A stretch of DNA of 64,000 nucleotides from Pelobates cultripes (Eukaryota > Chordata > Amphibia > Anura > Pelobatidae). Position 1 is the stretch's first letter; each line of letters begins with the position of its first letter. The DNA lies in contig OW240921.1 in assembly GCA_933207985.1 (NCBI GenBank), forward strand, positions 111,116,783-111,180,782, written 5' to 3'. Under the pieces are notes generated by a model, which was not told the DNA's origin, did no database searches, and worked only from the letters and a program-made list of their open reading frames with translations. Below are positions 44,361 to 58,396 of the stretch, in pieces. Position numbers and translations under genes: made by a program.

Positions 44361-45489
44361 CTTGCGAGCACCATAAGCACTGTACTGGAAAACCATAACC
44401 ACCATAGACTCCACGAACCACCACAGCTTGGTTGGGGTCTCGCCGTCCTCCACCCACCCTGGACCCAATACCAGGATCCAGTTTCGAGTGGGTAGACCTC
44501 TCCTAGTCCAGAGAGCGTAGCAGGAGCAGCTCTTATAAGAGCTAGTGATTATACTCATGGGAGCAATCCCCAGAGTGTATGTAGTTCTCCTATCCCCCAA
44601 ACATGAGCCAAGACTTCATGAAGGGGTAAACGAATCTCAGTTTAATGGGAGTCACACTTGGCCTTATATGACAATCCCCATGCAAGGGGTATGCCCACAT
44701 TGACCTTGTGGGGAACAGACAAGATAAACACAAAGACCAATGAAAATGATGTTCAAACATATGACACTCCCATTACAAGCATACAATCACTCCTCTCTGC
44801 CTGGGAGATAATTGAGTCAGATACTGTATTAACTCAATTATCTCCAGGCAGAAAAAACACACATTTTTATAAAACCCTAAAAGTACCCCAAAAACGCATA
44901 ACATCCACACAATTATTACATCCCCTGATAGCCCTGATCTGGGTGACCAACATATCCAAAAATCGCCCAGATCAGTTCAGTGGTTCAGGAATTCTATGGA
45001 AGTCTTATTTTGACCGACCGCACGCATGATTTCATGCCCAAAACAGTTCCAGAGAATCAGACTGTGCGTCCAGTCTACTTTGAGAATTCGAAATAACGTT
45101 CAAAATACCGAACGTAGCCGTACATGAATATAGTCAGTGTATGTCTCTTGGTCGGGAGTTTCTTCTTACCGAACACCGTTTGACTTCCGTTCGACTCCCG
45201 TTCAAATAACCGAACATCCATGGAAGGTAAAAGTTTAGCGGTGTTTGTGCCATCGATTGTCCGATTTGTGTTTCATGCACTTGATGACCAAACACCGCTG
45301 GATGCATTTGACTAAACAAGATGGCCGCCGCCACGTGTTCGAATGTCACTTTGAAAGGCTTTAAAAAGTTCAGTTGTTCGGGTTGTAACTCCAAGAGGCA
45401 CAAACAGTGTCTGTAAGAAAGGTAGTGCAAAAATAAACAGTAAAAGCTTAGGGGGTGCAATCCATGAAGGAGACATCCGTCACAATATA

Positions 45490-46315
45490 TATTTAAGATT
45501 TATGGGCACATTCCATTGGAATGAGCCTGGAGCTGTATTCCGATTAGCCCCTATGTTAATCCGGTCCTGCCTGGAGGTGATTGCCAGTGATTGCAGGGTG
45601 AGTTGGGACTGTGATCTTGAAAGCACTCAGTAGGAAACAGAGTTTGCCTCTCTGTACCATAGAAATGCACAGTTCTACGTAATCTCCCTTCCCACTGTGC
45701 AGGTGGTAGCTGAATGGATATGTGGTGGCACACCTTGAAACCCGAGCTGCTTCCATCTGTCAAGTCTTCATATATCGCATGCTCCACATGAGTAGGACCA
45801 TCCGCACTGAGATCTGTGAGTTCATTCATTCAGGATGCCATCCTCACCTGCCCAGGTCCCCTGGGAGCCCGGTGTCCCTCCCTCTTGTCTAATATAGCTA
45901 AAGCTGTTGTAGATTAGTGTGTCCCTTTAAATAAAAAGATATGGAGTGACTAAAGCAGACACCCATATCAGAAGCACACGGGAAGAGGGAGTTGGGATGT
46001 CAAGAATACAATTTAAAAATATTTCACATGTCGGGTAACCCCGCTTTCTTTTTCTTCACCACTTATTTCATGGCGCTGGAGAGAAGGAAACACTGTGTGG
46101 TGCTGAAGAATTGCTGCACCCTTGATCCCCTCAATGTTATTTGGGATGGGAAATAAAAATAAAGCTGGGCTAAGGGGTCCTACTTTAATTCTATATAAAG
46201 TAAATTCTAAGTGGTTATGGTTTCATGCATCATAGCAGGGGAGTATTTTGACATGTCTGCATCCCACTTTTCTCCAGTCTGTTCTTACTGGAGCCATCGC
46301 CTGAGCCAAAAGGAG
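45490..46315. other. No gene seen
   Basis: No recognised repeat or coding feature. Confidence 0.4.
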
Positions 46316-46319
46316 CTTT

Positions 46320-46660
46320 AACATAGAAACATAGAAACATAGAATGTGACGGCAGATAAGAACCATTCGGCCCATCTAGTCTGCCCAATTTTCTAAATAC
46401 TTTCATTAGTCCCTGGCCTTATCTTATAGTTAGGATAGCCTTATACCTATCCCATGCATGCTTAAACTCCTTTACTGTGTTAACCTCTAACACTTCAGCT
46501 GGAAGGCTATTCCATGCATCCACTAGCCTCTCAGTAAAGTAATTCTTTCTGGTATTATTTTTAAACCTTTGTCCTTCTAATTTGTTGTGGTAGTTTTTCT
46601 TCTTTTAAATATAGTCTCCTCCTTTACTGTGTTGATTCCCTTTATATATTTATTTAATGT
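46320..46660 (-). mobile_element. CR1/L2-like LINE 3' end
   Basis: Opens with three copies of ACATAGAA (the LINE's own terminal microsatellite, reversed), then GTGACGGCAGATAAGAACCA, CGGCCCATCTAGTCTGCCCA, CATGCTTAAACTCCTTTACT and CCACTAGCCTCTCAGTAAAG. This is a well-known tetrapod LINE 3' segment. It is 5' truncated. The encoded end of ORF2 is not identifiable in frame. Confidence 0.8.
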
Positions 46661-46669
46661 GTCTCTGTT

Positions 46670-48610
46670 CACTACTGATGTGGTTATGGGTTTTAAAGCA
46701 ATATTTTATGTCTATTCTGTAATCTGTACATCTGATTCTGCAAGACATTTTCCTACATTCATTCAAGGTAAGGGATATTGCCCACTGGTGCGTGCTCCTG
46801 AAATAATACAGTTATACGTGTTGCCAAGTCTTGGTGCAAACCACTTAGTGCTTAATGTGCCCAATCCACTTATTATATAAAGGGAAACTGCTGTCATCAG
46901 CATTTTGGCTCTGTACACAGCAGTGAGTTAATAGTTCATAAATGCACAATTCAGCTGCGGGGTTAAAAAATATAATAATTAACCCACTGGGTGCCAGAGA
47001 TATGATGGTTGCATTGCCAAACAATATTCTGGGCTTACCTCAAAGGGGTTAAACAAATCAATCAGCTACTTTGCAATTTAGTAATGCGATACCTAGAAAG
47101 CAGCCTCACTCTGCAGTCCAGATAGGGTTAATCAGAGTCTGTGTTAGAACACTTTCGACTTGCAAAAAGGAGAAAATGTTCATTGGCGAAGATACATCTC
47201 TGCCCAGCCTCCCTGCATAGTCAGTGGTTTTAAGAGCAGCCTGCATTCGGTTCTTAATTACAGCTGCAATGACGACTGTTTAACAAGCTGAAAAAATTGT
47301 GTTCTTCAACCTGTGTGTTAAGCAGACCCAGCTATACCCACTGACTCGTTTTCTACACATCACTGCCCGCAGATATCTGACTTCTCCGAATGTAATAGAC
47401 AAATACATCCATTACTGTATCAGCTTTGATATTAACCATAGCAATTCACTCCCATTCTACTAATGGTCTTTGCAGTCATTGTGCAATGCTCATAGTCAGC
47501 TGTCAAACAGGGGCGTTGCTGCGGAAGGACCGATCAGGGTTGGAGCCCAGAGGGAGATCCAGAAATGCCCCAGGTCTGATTTAGCAGCTTTTCATTGTTA
47601 GTCCTGAAAATCTGAAAGTATGTTAAATATATAAATTTATAAAATGTGTAAATTATAAATGTATATAAAATTGGTATCACTGAGGCAAGAGGCAGAGTTT
47701 TAGACAGCAAACTAGTACAGGGTGGAAGGGGCCATGAACTGTATATTTAGGTAGTAGTTCCTGGCATTTTTTTGCTTTGTGTCAACATATCAGCTGATGG
47801 ATCCATACTCATAGATTTATAGGAACACTGCAGAACTGAGCTGATACTATTTTTAAAGCATAATATAGATAATATATTACAAATATGATTTATAATAATA
47901 TATACATATTATATTGTAGATTTAAAATAAATAAATTAAACAAATACAATTATTCTTTCCTATGAAGTCAATATTCCAAAGCCGTCAGTGCAGGTTTGTG
48001 TGTCTTACACATTAGTAACAGTCAGTTCAGGTCTATCCTAATTCATGTCCATGCTCTAATGGGATTGACTCTGTATGAAGGTTCTCCTGCTCTCCCCTGT
48101 CAGTCAATTGTCGTGTCAATGCTGACTCTCTGTCAAAGACATGAATGTCAGGTGAGAGAGGAAACTACTTTTAAACAGATTTATCTTCCAACCCATACAT
48201 TTGTTGGCAATTCTGCAATAATAATTTAATTAACTTTTAATGTTGCTAAATGCGTGACACTTGTATGGTAAACTCAACAAATTCAAAGACTGTGGGGACC
48301 CGTAACAAATGTTCTATATATGGAATATTGCAGGGAATATATATGTGTCTGTTTCTTTTAATATCAGACTCCAAACTTAGTTGTTTCTCTCTATCATTCA
48401 TTTTAGAGGTGCTTTTTTCCTCCTATTATATATTTATCAGGATAAAGTTTGGTATTTGTTTTTCATTTGACAAAGAAAGCCTTTTTTTACGGCTGTATAG
48501 TTGATATGAAAATAGAAGTTACACCTTTTAATTTTTGTAACACTCTCCAATAATTTTCTTTATTTACGCCCCAAATACAAGTTCCTGTTTTGCCTATTTC
48601 ACCTCAGTCA
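46670..48610. other. No gene seen; possible conserved DNA
   Basis: No recognised repeat in about 1.9 kb. The part 46,900-47,480 has less A/T bias and no repeat words and might be conserved non-coding, which cannot be tested here. Confidence 0.4.
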
Positions 48611-48612
48611 TA

Positions 48613-49392
48613 CACTGATCAGCCACAACGATAAAACCACTGACAGGTGAAGTGAATAACATTATTTCGTTACAATGGTACCTGTCAAGGGTTAGGATAT
48701 ATTAGGCAGCAAGTGAACAGTCAGTTCTTTATTTTCATGTGTTGGAAACAGGAAAAATAGGAAAGTGGAAAGATCTGAGTAACTTTGAAGGGTCAAATAG
48801 TGATGGCTAGACGACTGGGTCAGAGCATCTCCAAACCGGCAAGTCTCAGTATGCAGTGGTTAGTACCTATCAAAAGTGATGCAAGGGAGGACAACCAGTG
48901 AATCGGCATAAAGGTCATAGGCACCCAGGGCTCATTGATGCATCTGGGGAGCAAAGGCTAACTTGTCTGGTCTGGTAACATAGAAGAGCTACTGTAGCTC
49001 AAATTGCTGAAAAACCTAATGCTGGCCATGGTAGAAAGGTGTCAGGACAGACAGTGCATCACAGTTAGCTGCATATGGGGCTGCAAAGCCACAGACCACT
49101 CAGAGTGCCCATAAGGTGTTGCCTTGACCTAAAATTCCCTAGATCTCAATCCAATTGAGCATCTGTGGAATGTGCTGAAACAACAAATCTGATCCATGGT
49201 GGTCCCATCTCGCAACTTGAACGACTTCTTCAACTTGAAGAATCTGCTGCTAATGTCTTGGTGCCAAATACCACGATAAACGTTCAGCAGTCTTGCGGAG
49301 TCCATGCCTCAACGCATCAGAGTTGTTTTGGCAGCATGAGGGGGACCTAAACGATATGACGCAAGTGGTTTTAATGTTGTAGCAGATCAATG
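48613..49392 (+). mobile_element. Tc1-like element with internal deletion
   Basis: TA at 48611-48612 and 49393-49394. The tips are CACTGATCAGCCACAACG and, inward from the right, CATTGATCTGCTACAAC. The 5' half retains the DNA-binding part (GATGGCTAGACGACTGGGTC; CACAGTTAGCTGCATATGGG). The 3' half retains the third catalytic block (LNPIEHLWNVLKQQ) and a C-terminal tail. About half of the usual gene, with the first two catalytic Asp blocks, is missing at a junction near 49118-49122. Stops and small deletions occur in the rest. Confidence 0.88.
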
Positions 49393-49394
49393 TA

Positions 49395-50280
49395 TGATTT
49401 TTAATTATTTCTTATTTTCCAGATGACTCCCTATGTTGAGAAGAATTGTAATTGGAAATATTTTTGTAAATAGAGAATACAAGGTAGAATTTAAATACAA
49501 AAAGATACAGAGATACAAAGATATTTTTCTTTGGTTTTTACTATATATTGGGGCTGATGTGTACTGTGGTTGTTGCTGCCACCCACGAATGATGGGAGTG
49601 AGCGCAGGACTTATCTTTTTGTATTTGTATTTACTTTGTATCACACAGCTAGGTTACAATGCTGCCGCCCATCCCATGTGTTCCCTATTAAGGGTTAATA
49701 AGTATATAGGGGTGAATATAAAAAATACCCCTCTCAGTCTCATTAGAGATACTTTTGCCAGAAGCTCAAGGAAGCAAGGTGGAGGGTCAGAGTAGGACCC
49801 ATCTAGGGGGATCTGCCTTGACGTTGGCAGGCGGGCATTCCCTCCAGTGGTCATTGGAGTAACTAAATGACCTCCATTTGTTTAAAATACATAGGGATTA
49901 AGGAGAGAGCACAGGTAACTTTTTCTTTTGTTTTTACAAGGTAGAATTTGCTTCAACATTTATGACTTGCCTATTATCTGAAAATTCTAAATTTTGCAAA
50001 TGACCTAATCTGGGTAAAACGCTGAAAGCTATGACCTATTAGCCATTACAGTTCTTTTGCTGGTATCGAATTTCACACTCTTTATGCTGGTTTCCACCAC
50101 ACAACCTTCATCTGTGCTTCCTGTCAATCATTGCTATAAACGCTGTCCTTTTTGCTTTGCGGGCGGTGTAAGAAAACATTGAGAGAGGAGGAGAAATTGC
50201 ACATTATTTATTTTTCTCCTCCTCATTTTCAGAGCCAGATTTACCCTATGTGCTGCCCCAACACCAGCTTCCTCAATGCA
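49395..50280. other. No gene seen
   Basis: No recognised repeat. A short imperfect repeat of AAATACAAAAAGATACAGAG words lies near 49490-49530. Confidence 0.4.
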
Positions 50281-50281
50281 C

Positions 50282-50336
50282 CGCTGATATATATATATAT
50301 ATAGAGAGAGAGATAGATATAGATATATATATAGAA

Positions 50337-50397
<61 letters not shown>

Positions 50398-50400
50398 TAT
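50282..50400. repeat. (TA)n/(GA)n/(CA)n microsatellite cluster
   Basis: TA runs at about 50286-50302 and 50338-50383, a GAGAGAGA/GATAGATA part between them, then ACACACACACA. Confidence 0.95.
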
Positions 50401-50407
50401 ATGAATA

Positions 50408-50642
50408 CAGTGAGGGAAAAAAGTATTTGATCCCCTGCTGAATTTGAACGTCTGTCCACTGACAAAGAGATGCTCAGTCTATAATTTTAATGGTAGGTGT
50501 ATTTTAACAGTGAGAGACAGAATAAAAAAATTAAAAAAATCCATAAAAATGCATGTCAAAAAAGTTATAAATTGATTTGCATGTCAATAAGTGAAATATG
50601 TATTTGACCCCTTAGACTTAGTACTTGGTGGCAAAAAAAAGG
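50408..50642 (+). mobile_element. 5' end of a third Tc1-like family
   Basis: TA at 50406-50407, then CAGTGAGGGAAAAAAGTATT, TGATCCCCTGCTGAATTTG, TATAATTTTAATGGTAGGTG and TTTGACCCCTTAGACTTAGT words of a known Tc1-type 5' inverted repeat region. Truncated before any transposase. Confidence 0.8.
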
Positions 50643-50644
50643 CT

Positions 50645-52220
50645 GTGGCATGAAAATGTTTGACGGTGTATTTTGCAGGGAAGTGGCATTTCTCCTTTAA
50701 TCTTTCTAACGAAAACCCAGACCCTTAACCAATTCTTCTAATGTACAGTGTTGCAAAAGATGAATATCAAGATACAGAAGATGAATCAGTATTACTGTCT
50801 CCCGCTGGTTTTTTCCAGACCTGCCTGAGGAATTCACAACACAAACACAAACAGCTGTTCCCTTGCACCGACTGAATTACAAGGTATTAAATAATTGAGC
50901 AGTTATCAGGTTTTTGATAGTCAGCATCTTGTTACCTATGAATCACCGACTTTCACTTAAGTTGCTTAGAAGCTTATTAACCCCTTTCCAGTCTCCAGAA
51001 AATGGAATGCAGGGTATCTTCTCCCCTCTGTTCATTTCGATAGCTTCACCTTCAAAATAAACAGTGGTATTCCTTCTTGAGCATTAGTAGCCTATTCTGC
51101 AGTTATTCCTTAACAAATTGCAACTGGGGACCACTATTGAGAGCTTGAATCTGAAAATCACTCAACGGAAAATTTCCTATGGCAGAACAACAGGGCAGAA
51201 AGAGGTTCTTGTGAGCTAGACTCGGCTCTCCCTGCTGTCACATCCTCTCTTGACTTCCATTGCATGCGCTGTGCTCGGCTTGGGAGATAACAGTGATGCA
51301 TCTCCGTAGGGAGTGTAAGCTACAACTAGCCGCCTTTCTTTTTTTTTTTTATATATTTGCAGTCCAGTTTGTCAGATATTTTCTGTGTATGATGAATGAG
51401 AGAATCAACAGTAAAGTTATTAGGGAGATATAGCTTGGAGGATGAGCGATGATGAATTCACATATGAAAAATAAATAAATAGAATGATTTCTCTGCTAAT
51501 TATGAGGAAGCCCCCGGCTTCTGTTTCCTATCTCCTAGGCACACACATGCACAAGTACCTATTCTGTGACTCAGAAGGTGTTTGCATCCAACTGAGATAA
51601 ATGTTACCAAAAGAAAAAGCTTTAATGGGCCGATGATCAGGACCACAGTGAGTCTGAGAATAGTTTGTACATGTCTAGTATTACAAATATTTTCTTAAGC
51701 GATGTCAGCTCTGAAACTGTGCTCTAATTTCTGTCATCATGTCTCGTACTTTAGAGTTTTAAAACAAGAGATCTAAATATAGGTCAAATAACATAGAGTA
51801 TAGAATTAGTTAAAAATAAATGCAATTAATCCCAACATATAATTACACTGAAATATATCTCAGAGAAATTATATATCACTGGAATATTAGGGTACTGTAC
51901 CAACTCTGTTCTGTGGTTCGAGTTATTCATTAAACACCACATTTTTTGCGGAAGGAAGAAAATCTGTGAAAATTACAAAATGTTGACCCGATTGGCGACT
52001 GTGATATTTAATAAATCCAGTAGAAATTCAGTCAACCTGACAGAATCTGAATCATGTAGCCAGATCCATTTGGTGTCAATTTTAAAATCAGTGCTTGCAT
52101 CCGAATCCTATATAAAGTATAAGGACATCTACAAAGAACTTAACGTTTAACAAAATTGGGATGGCAGATTGGAGGCACACTTGCAAATTATTAAGAATAA
52201 AAACTAGGGCTATTTCCTCT
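50645..52220. other. No gene seen
   Basis: AT-rich; a T run near 51340-51352. No recognised repeat or coding feature. Confidence 0.4.
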
Positions 52221-52226
52221 ATAGCA

Positions 52227-54185
<1,959 letters not shown>

Positions 54186-54409
54186 CATATATAACCAACA
54201 ATAGCCACGAACCACTTAATTACGTCACGGGTAAGAGGGTTGGCCCATTAGCTAATTGAAAATACAGTGCAATACAATGTGTATGGAGAGAGACAGTGAC
54301 AGGAAGCTGCATCTTATCCCTGCTTCTCTCTGACTAAATCTGCAGGGGAGCAACACATGCAGTCAACAGAGACAGCCTACAGATCAGGGAAGTGAGGCAT
54401 GGGAGGGGG

Positions 54410-55130
54410 CAGAGATAACCTAGAGATCAGTGAAGTGACGCATATGGGGACACACACACAGAGATAGCCTAGAGATCAGTGAAGTGAGGCATATGGGACA
54501 CACACAGAGATAGCCTAGAGATCAGTGAAGTGAGGCATATGGGACACACACAGAGATAGCCTAGAGATCAGTGAAGTGAGGCATATGAGGGACACACAGA
54601 GATAGCCTAGCGATCAGTGAAGTGAGGCATATGGGGGACACACAGAGATAGCCTAGAGATCAGTGAAGTGAGGCATATGAGGGACACACAGAGATAGCCT
54701 AGAGATCAGTGAAGTGAGGCATATGAGGGACACACAGAGATAGCCTAGAGATCAGTGAAGTGAGGCATATGGGGGGGACACACAGAGATAGCCTAGAGAT
54801 CAGTGAAGTGAGGCATATGAGGGACACACAGAGATAGCCTAGAGATCAGTGAAGTGAGGCATATGAGGGACACACAGAGATAGCCTAGAGATCAGTGAAG
54901 TGAGGCATATGGGGGGGACACACAGAGATAGCCTAGCGATCAGTGAAGTGAGGCATATGAGGGGGTGGACAGGGGCTAAGCCTAGAGATCCCAGTGAAGT
55001 TAGGTATGGGGGACACAGGAGCCAGCTAGCAGTCAGTGAAGTGAGCATATGGGGGACACACAGAGATAACCTAGCGATCAGTGAAGTGAAGGCATATGGG
55101 GGCAGGAATAGCCTAGAGATCAGGAAGTGA
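54410..55130. repeat. Tandem repeat, about 46-48-bp unit, about 14 copies
   Basis: The unit is built around GAAGTGAGGCATATG, GGGACACACAGAGATAGCCT and AGAGATCAGT. Units are nearly identical in the middle and more varied at the end, as in a locally expanded array. Confidence 0.95.
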
Positions 55131-55179
55131 GGAATATTGGGGGCACAGATAGCCTACAGATCCGAGGGAAGTGAGACAT

Positions 55180-56260
55180 GGGGGCAGAGGCGCAGAGAGC
55201 AGGGAGAGTGGCAGAGGCATGGGGCAAAGAGAGAGCCTACAGATCACCAAAATGAGGCATGGGGGGGCAGAGCCTACAGAACATGGAAATGAGGCATGGG
55301 GGGGGAGAGATAGCCTATAGAATAGGTAAGTGAGGGGTGGGGGGGGGAGACAGCCCATAGATCTGGTAAGTAAGGGATGGGGGAGGTAAAGTAAGAGAAG
55401 GAGCAGAAAGGAGAAGGAAGGAGCAGAAAGGAGAAGGAATAGAAATGAGCAGAAAGGGGCAGCAAGGATCTGGAAGGGACAGCAAGGACCACAACAGGTA
55501 AAGTAGGAGAAGGAGCACAAAGGAACACAAATGAGCAGGAAGGGGCAGCAAGGAGCAGGAAGAGTCTGCAAGGAGCACGAAGGGTCAACAAGGAGAAGGA
55601 AGGGTCTGCAAGGAGCACGAAGGGTCAACAAGGAGAAGGACGGGTCTGCAAGGACCAGGAAGGGTCAACAAGGAGCAGGAAGGAGCAGGAAGGGTCAGCA
55701 AGGAGCTGGAAGGTAAAGCAGCACAAAGGTAAAGTAGAAGAAGCAGAAAGGGTCAGCAAGGAGCTGAAAATAGTGGCAAGGAGCAGGAAGGGACAGAAGG
55801 AGCACAAAGGTGAACTAGGCGAAGGAACAGAAATGAGCAGGAAGGGACTGCAAGGAGAAGGAAGGGTCTGCAAGGGGCAGCAAGGAGTAGGAAGGGTCTG
55901 CAAGGAAGGGTCTGCAAAGAGCAGAAAGGGGCAGAAGGAGCACAAAGGTAAAGGAGCAGAAAGAAATAGAAGGAGCACAAAGGTAAAGCAGGAGAAGGAG
56001 CAGAAAAGGGTAGCAAGGAGCAGAAAGGGACAGCAAGGAGCCCAAAGGTAAAGTAGGAGAAGGAGCAGAAAGGGTCTGCAAGGAGCAGGAAGATCAGAGA
56101 GAGACAGGAGCAGGAGGGGGAGCACAATAAGCAGAAAGTAGCAGAAAGGTAAAGGAGCAGAAGGAGCCAAGGAGGAGAGAAGATAGTGTCAGAAGAAAAA
56201 GAAGACTGTGTCAAATGAAGGAGAGGAAAAGGAGATTGGAGCAGGAAGGACAAATGAAGT
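55180..56260. repeat. Purine-rich minisatellite
   Basis: Over 1 kb of A/G-rich units: AAGGAGCAGGAAGGGTCTGC, GGAGCACAAAGGTAAAGTAG and variants, 20-25 bases each. Long open frames on both strands are artefacts. Confidence 0.92.
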
Positions 56261-56986
56261 GAACCCTCCACTTTATTCTGGACACCACATCATAAGGCTT
56301 TGGTACCTGGGCCTGGCAGGGAAACGCTGGACCTACTCATCTTCAAGGTAAAAAAATATCGGTGTTAATGTGTTCACTTTTATTTACTGAGTGTCAGGAA
56401 GCACAGAGTGCCATTGGGTAGGGGTGTTGCTGATTGGCTAGAGCGGTCAGCTGGCACTCTAAGCCAATCAGTAGCTCCCCATTCATAAAAAAGTAAAACA
56501 TTTTTATGAAACCGGGAACTAGCGATTGGCTTAGAGAGTCAACTGACCACTCTAACCAATCTGTAGCACCCATGCCTGACGTCAATCTGCACTTTCTGAC
56601 ACTCCGTTTCAGAAGCCGAATACCACTGAGCGACCTGGAAATCTGGAGCTGGAGGAAGCCTTTGGGGTTAAACCATTTGAGAGCGGTTTAACTCCTTAAA
56701 GGGAGTACCCAGGGGCTTCCTGGCACCACAGCATTTTCATTTAGATGAAGATGTTATGGTGACCAGAATATTCCTTTAATTTGCTTAAAGGAACACTATA
56801 GTGTCAGGAATACAAACATGTATTCCTGACACCATAGTTGTGAAAATGCTATTCACCCTGGCTTTATGTGAAAATGACTATGCTCCTCCCCTTCATGATG
56901 CTGTCAAAAAGGGGCCAAGCATGGATGTCATTACAATTATGCCCGCCTCCCCCCGAAAAATTCCTGCGGACGCCCATGATGCAGAC

Positions 56987-58392
56987 ACTCAAAACACACA
57001 CATACAGGTCACAATTTTAGCCGCCAGTTTCTTGCCTTTTAGACGCAGGAGGGTGGCTCTTGCTGGATGTGTCTGAGTATGAGCCCGTCACTTCCTTCCT
57101 GCTCTCACTGCAGATTAAAAGGGGCGTTGTTAAAGCGCCACAGTGCATGACTGGGCCCCTCATGACAGATGTCCGTTATATGGCCCTAAGTACATCGGCC
57201 ACCCGATGGACCCGCGATTCCCAACACGTGTGGCGTTTGCACCGGCAGGGACGCATCTACCAATATCATTTGGGTATCCCCAGTTGCACTAGACCTATAT
57301 TAGACCTATATTATATATTATTATTATAGGGAGCTATAATTTCCCTCTTATGCCCCCATCTCCCATATCACGGAATATTAATGTCTCTTACTTTTAGTAT
57401 TGTTTTATTGAATCAAATAAATGTATTTCCATGCATTCTTATTGGTACGTGATCTTGTGGGTGATGTTCAGGGAGTGCATCATGGCAAATTATTTTTTTT
57501 TTAAAGATTTAGAATTAATAAGTACTAAAAATCACACATAACATTTCTTTAAGAAAACCCAAATATTCTAAACAGTCAAATCACTATTCTGACATCTTTG
57601 TGTGAATTTAGGATAGGACGTATCCCATACTTTATAAGATATGTACCAAAATAGCTGTGCCTACGGGAACCCAAGATCTTTATGCACAACTGGCTAACAA
57701 ACACTTGAAAAAATACTGAACAAAGATGAAAGCCTGAAAATTAAAGATTTAAAAACCCTCGATATTTTTAGAACTGTACATTTACACTAAAACCTCAGGT
57801 ATATTCTGAAACTGCTAATGTGTCTAGCATTGCAAAATATGTTACTTCTAAATAATTAATTGATGCTAATAATAATAAAACGTGAAAAATCTAGTATGTT
57901 AAGGTTGCAGTAAAAGGGGCACTCTCAGATCCATACCCACCAATTCTGTAAAAAATTGGTTTACATTGTTTATAAAAAGCTGCAGCGTTTACGAGTGTCC
58001 CTTTAAAAACGATTGTAACCTACTAGTGTTCTTTACATATATGGAAATTCAGGGACTAAAATATATGGATGCTTACAGATTGTCTATACTGTAGTGCTAT
58101 ACGTGTCTAATGCATGTTTTTCTATATATATATCCCTATTATTATTTTTATTGTTCTCTCTGTATTATATGTCATATGTTTATTTCTATATTACTACTTG
58201 CTTATATTTCATTTTATATATTATCTCTTTGGCGCCACCTTTTTCTCTTTCCTTATGTCTAATGCATCCTTCATTTTTCACAATTTCTGATTTCCTAGGC
58301 AGGCTCTCAGCATCTGAGTGAAATTAATGAAGTTATTTCTGAGCAAAAGAGCAGTGATACTGACACACTGCAAAAAGTAAAGGATTATCCTC
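56987..58392. other. Mostly unrecognised spacer
   Basis: A small TTAA-type hairpin lies at about 57915-58002 (AGGGGCACTC tip and the inverse AGGGACACTC tip; TTAA only on the right). A GC-richer part near 57000-57290 belongs to no repeat I know. No coding gene. Confidence 0.4.
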
Positions 58393-58396
58393 TTAA

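Larger units (their letters stand above)
42491..45484 (-). mobile_element. Solo LTR split by a hAT insertion
   Basis: TGTGACAGACCG at the plus-strand left edge and CCGTCACA at the right edge, flanked by ATATA at 42486-42490 and 45485-45489. Without the inserted hAT and its duplication the LTR is 1182 bp. The minus strand is the sense strand: TATA-like CATATAAGGCC lies near 44670 and the LTR family words run in the same order as in 38865-40029. Its 3' end is also similar to the orphan piece at 9630-9913. Confidence 0.88.
54190..56978. mobile_element. hAT-like element, second copy of the 42.6-kb family
   Basis: The right tip GGACGCCCATG ends at 56978. Landmarks shared with 42557-44360: CTTATCCCTGCTTCTCTCTG and GCAGGGGAGCAACACA near 54310-54360; AAGAAGACTGTGTCAAATGA near 56202; CACCACATCATAAGGCTTTG near 56284; the CTGATTGGCTAGAG palindrome near 56431; and the AGGAACACTATAGTGTCAGG hairpin near 56790. 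The left tip is missing, so the copy is truncated or altered there. The internal arrays differ entirely from those of copy 1. Confidence 0.85.

Noticed and set aside
55113..56271. Several open frames of 114-181 codons on the minus strand
   Set aside because: All are frames of one purine minisatellite and consist of Leu/Ser/Pro/Cys repeats.
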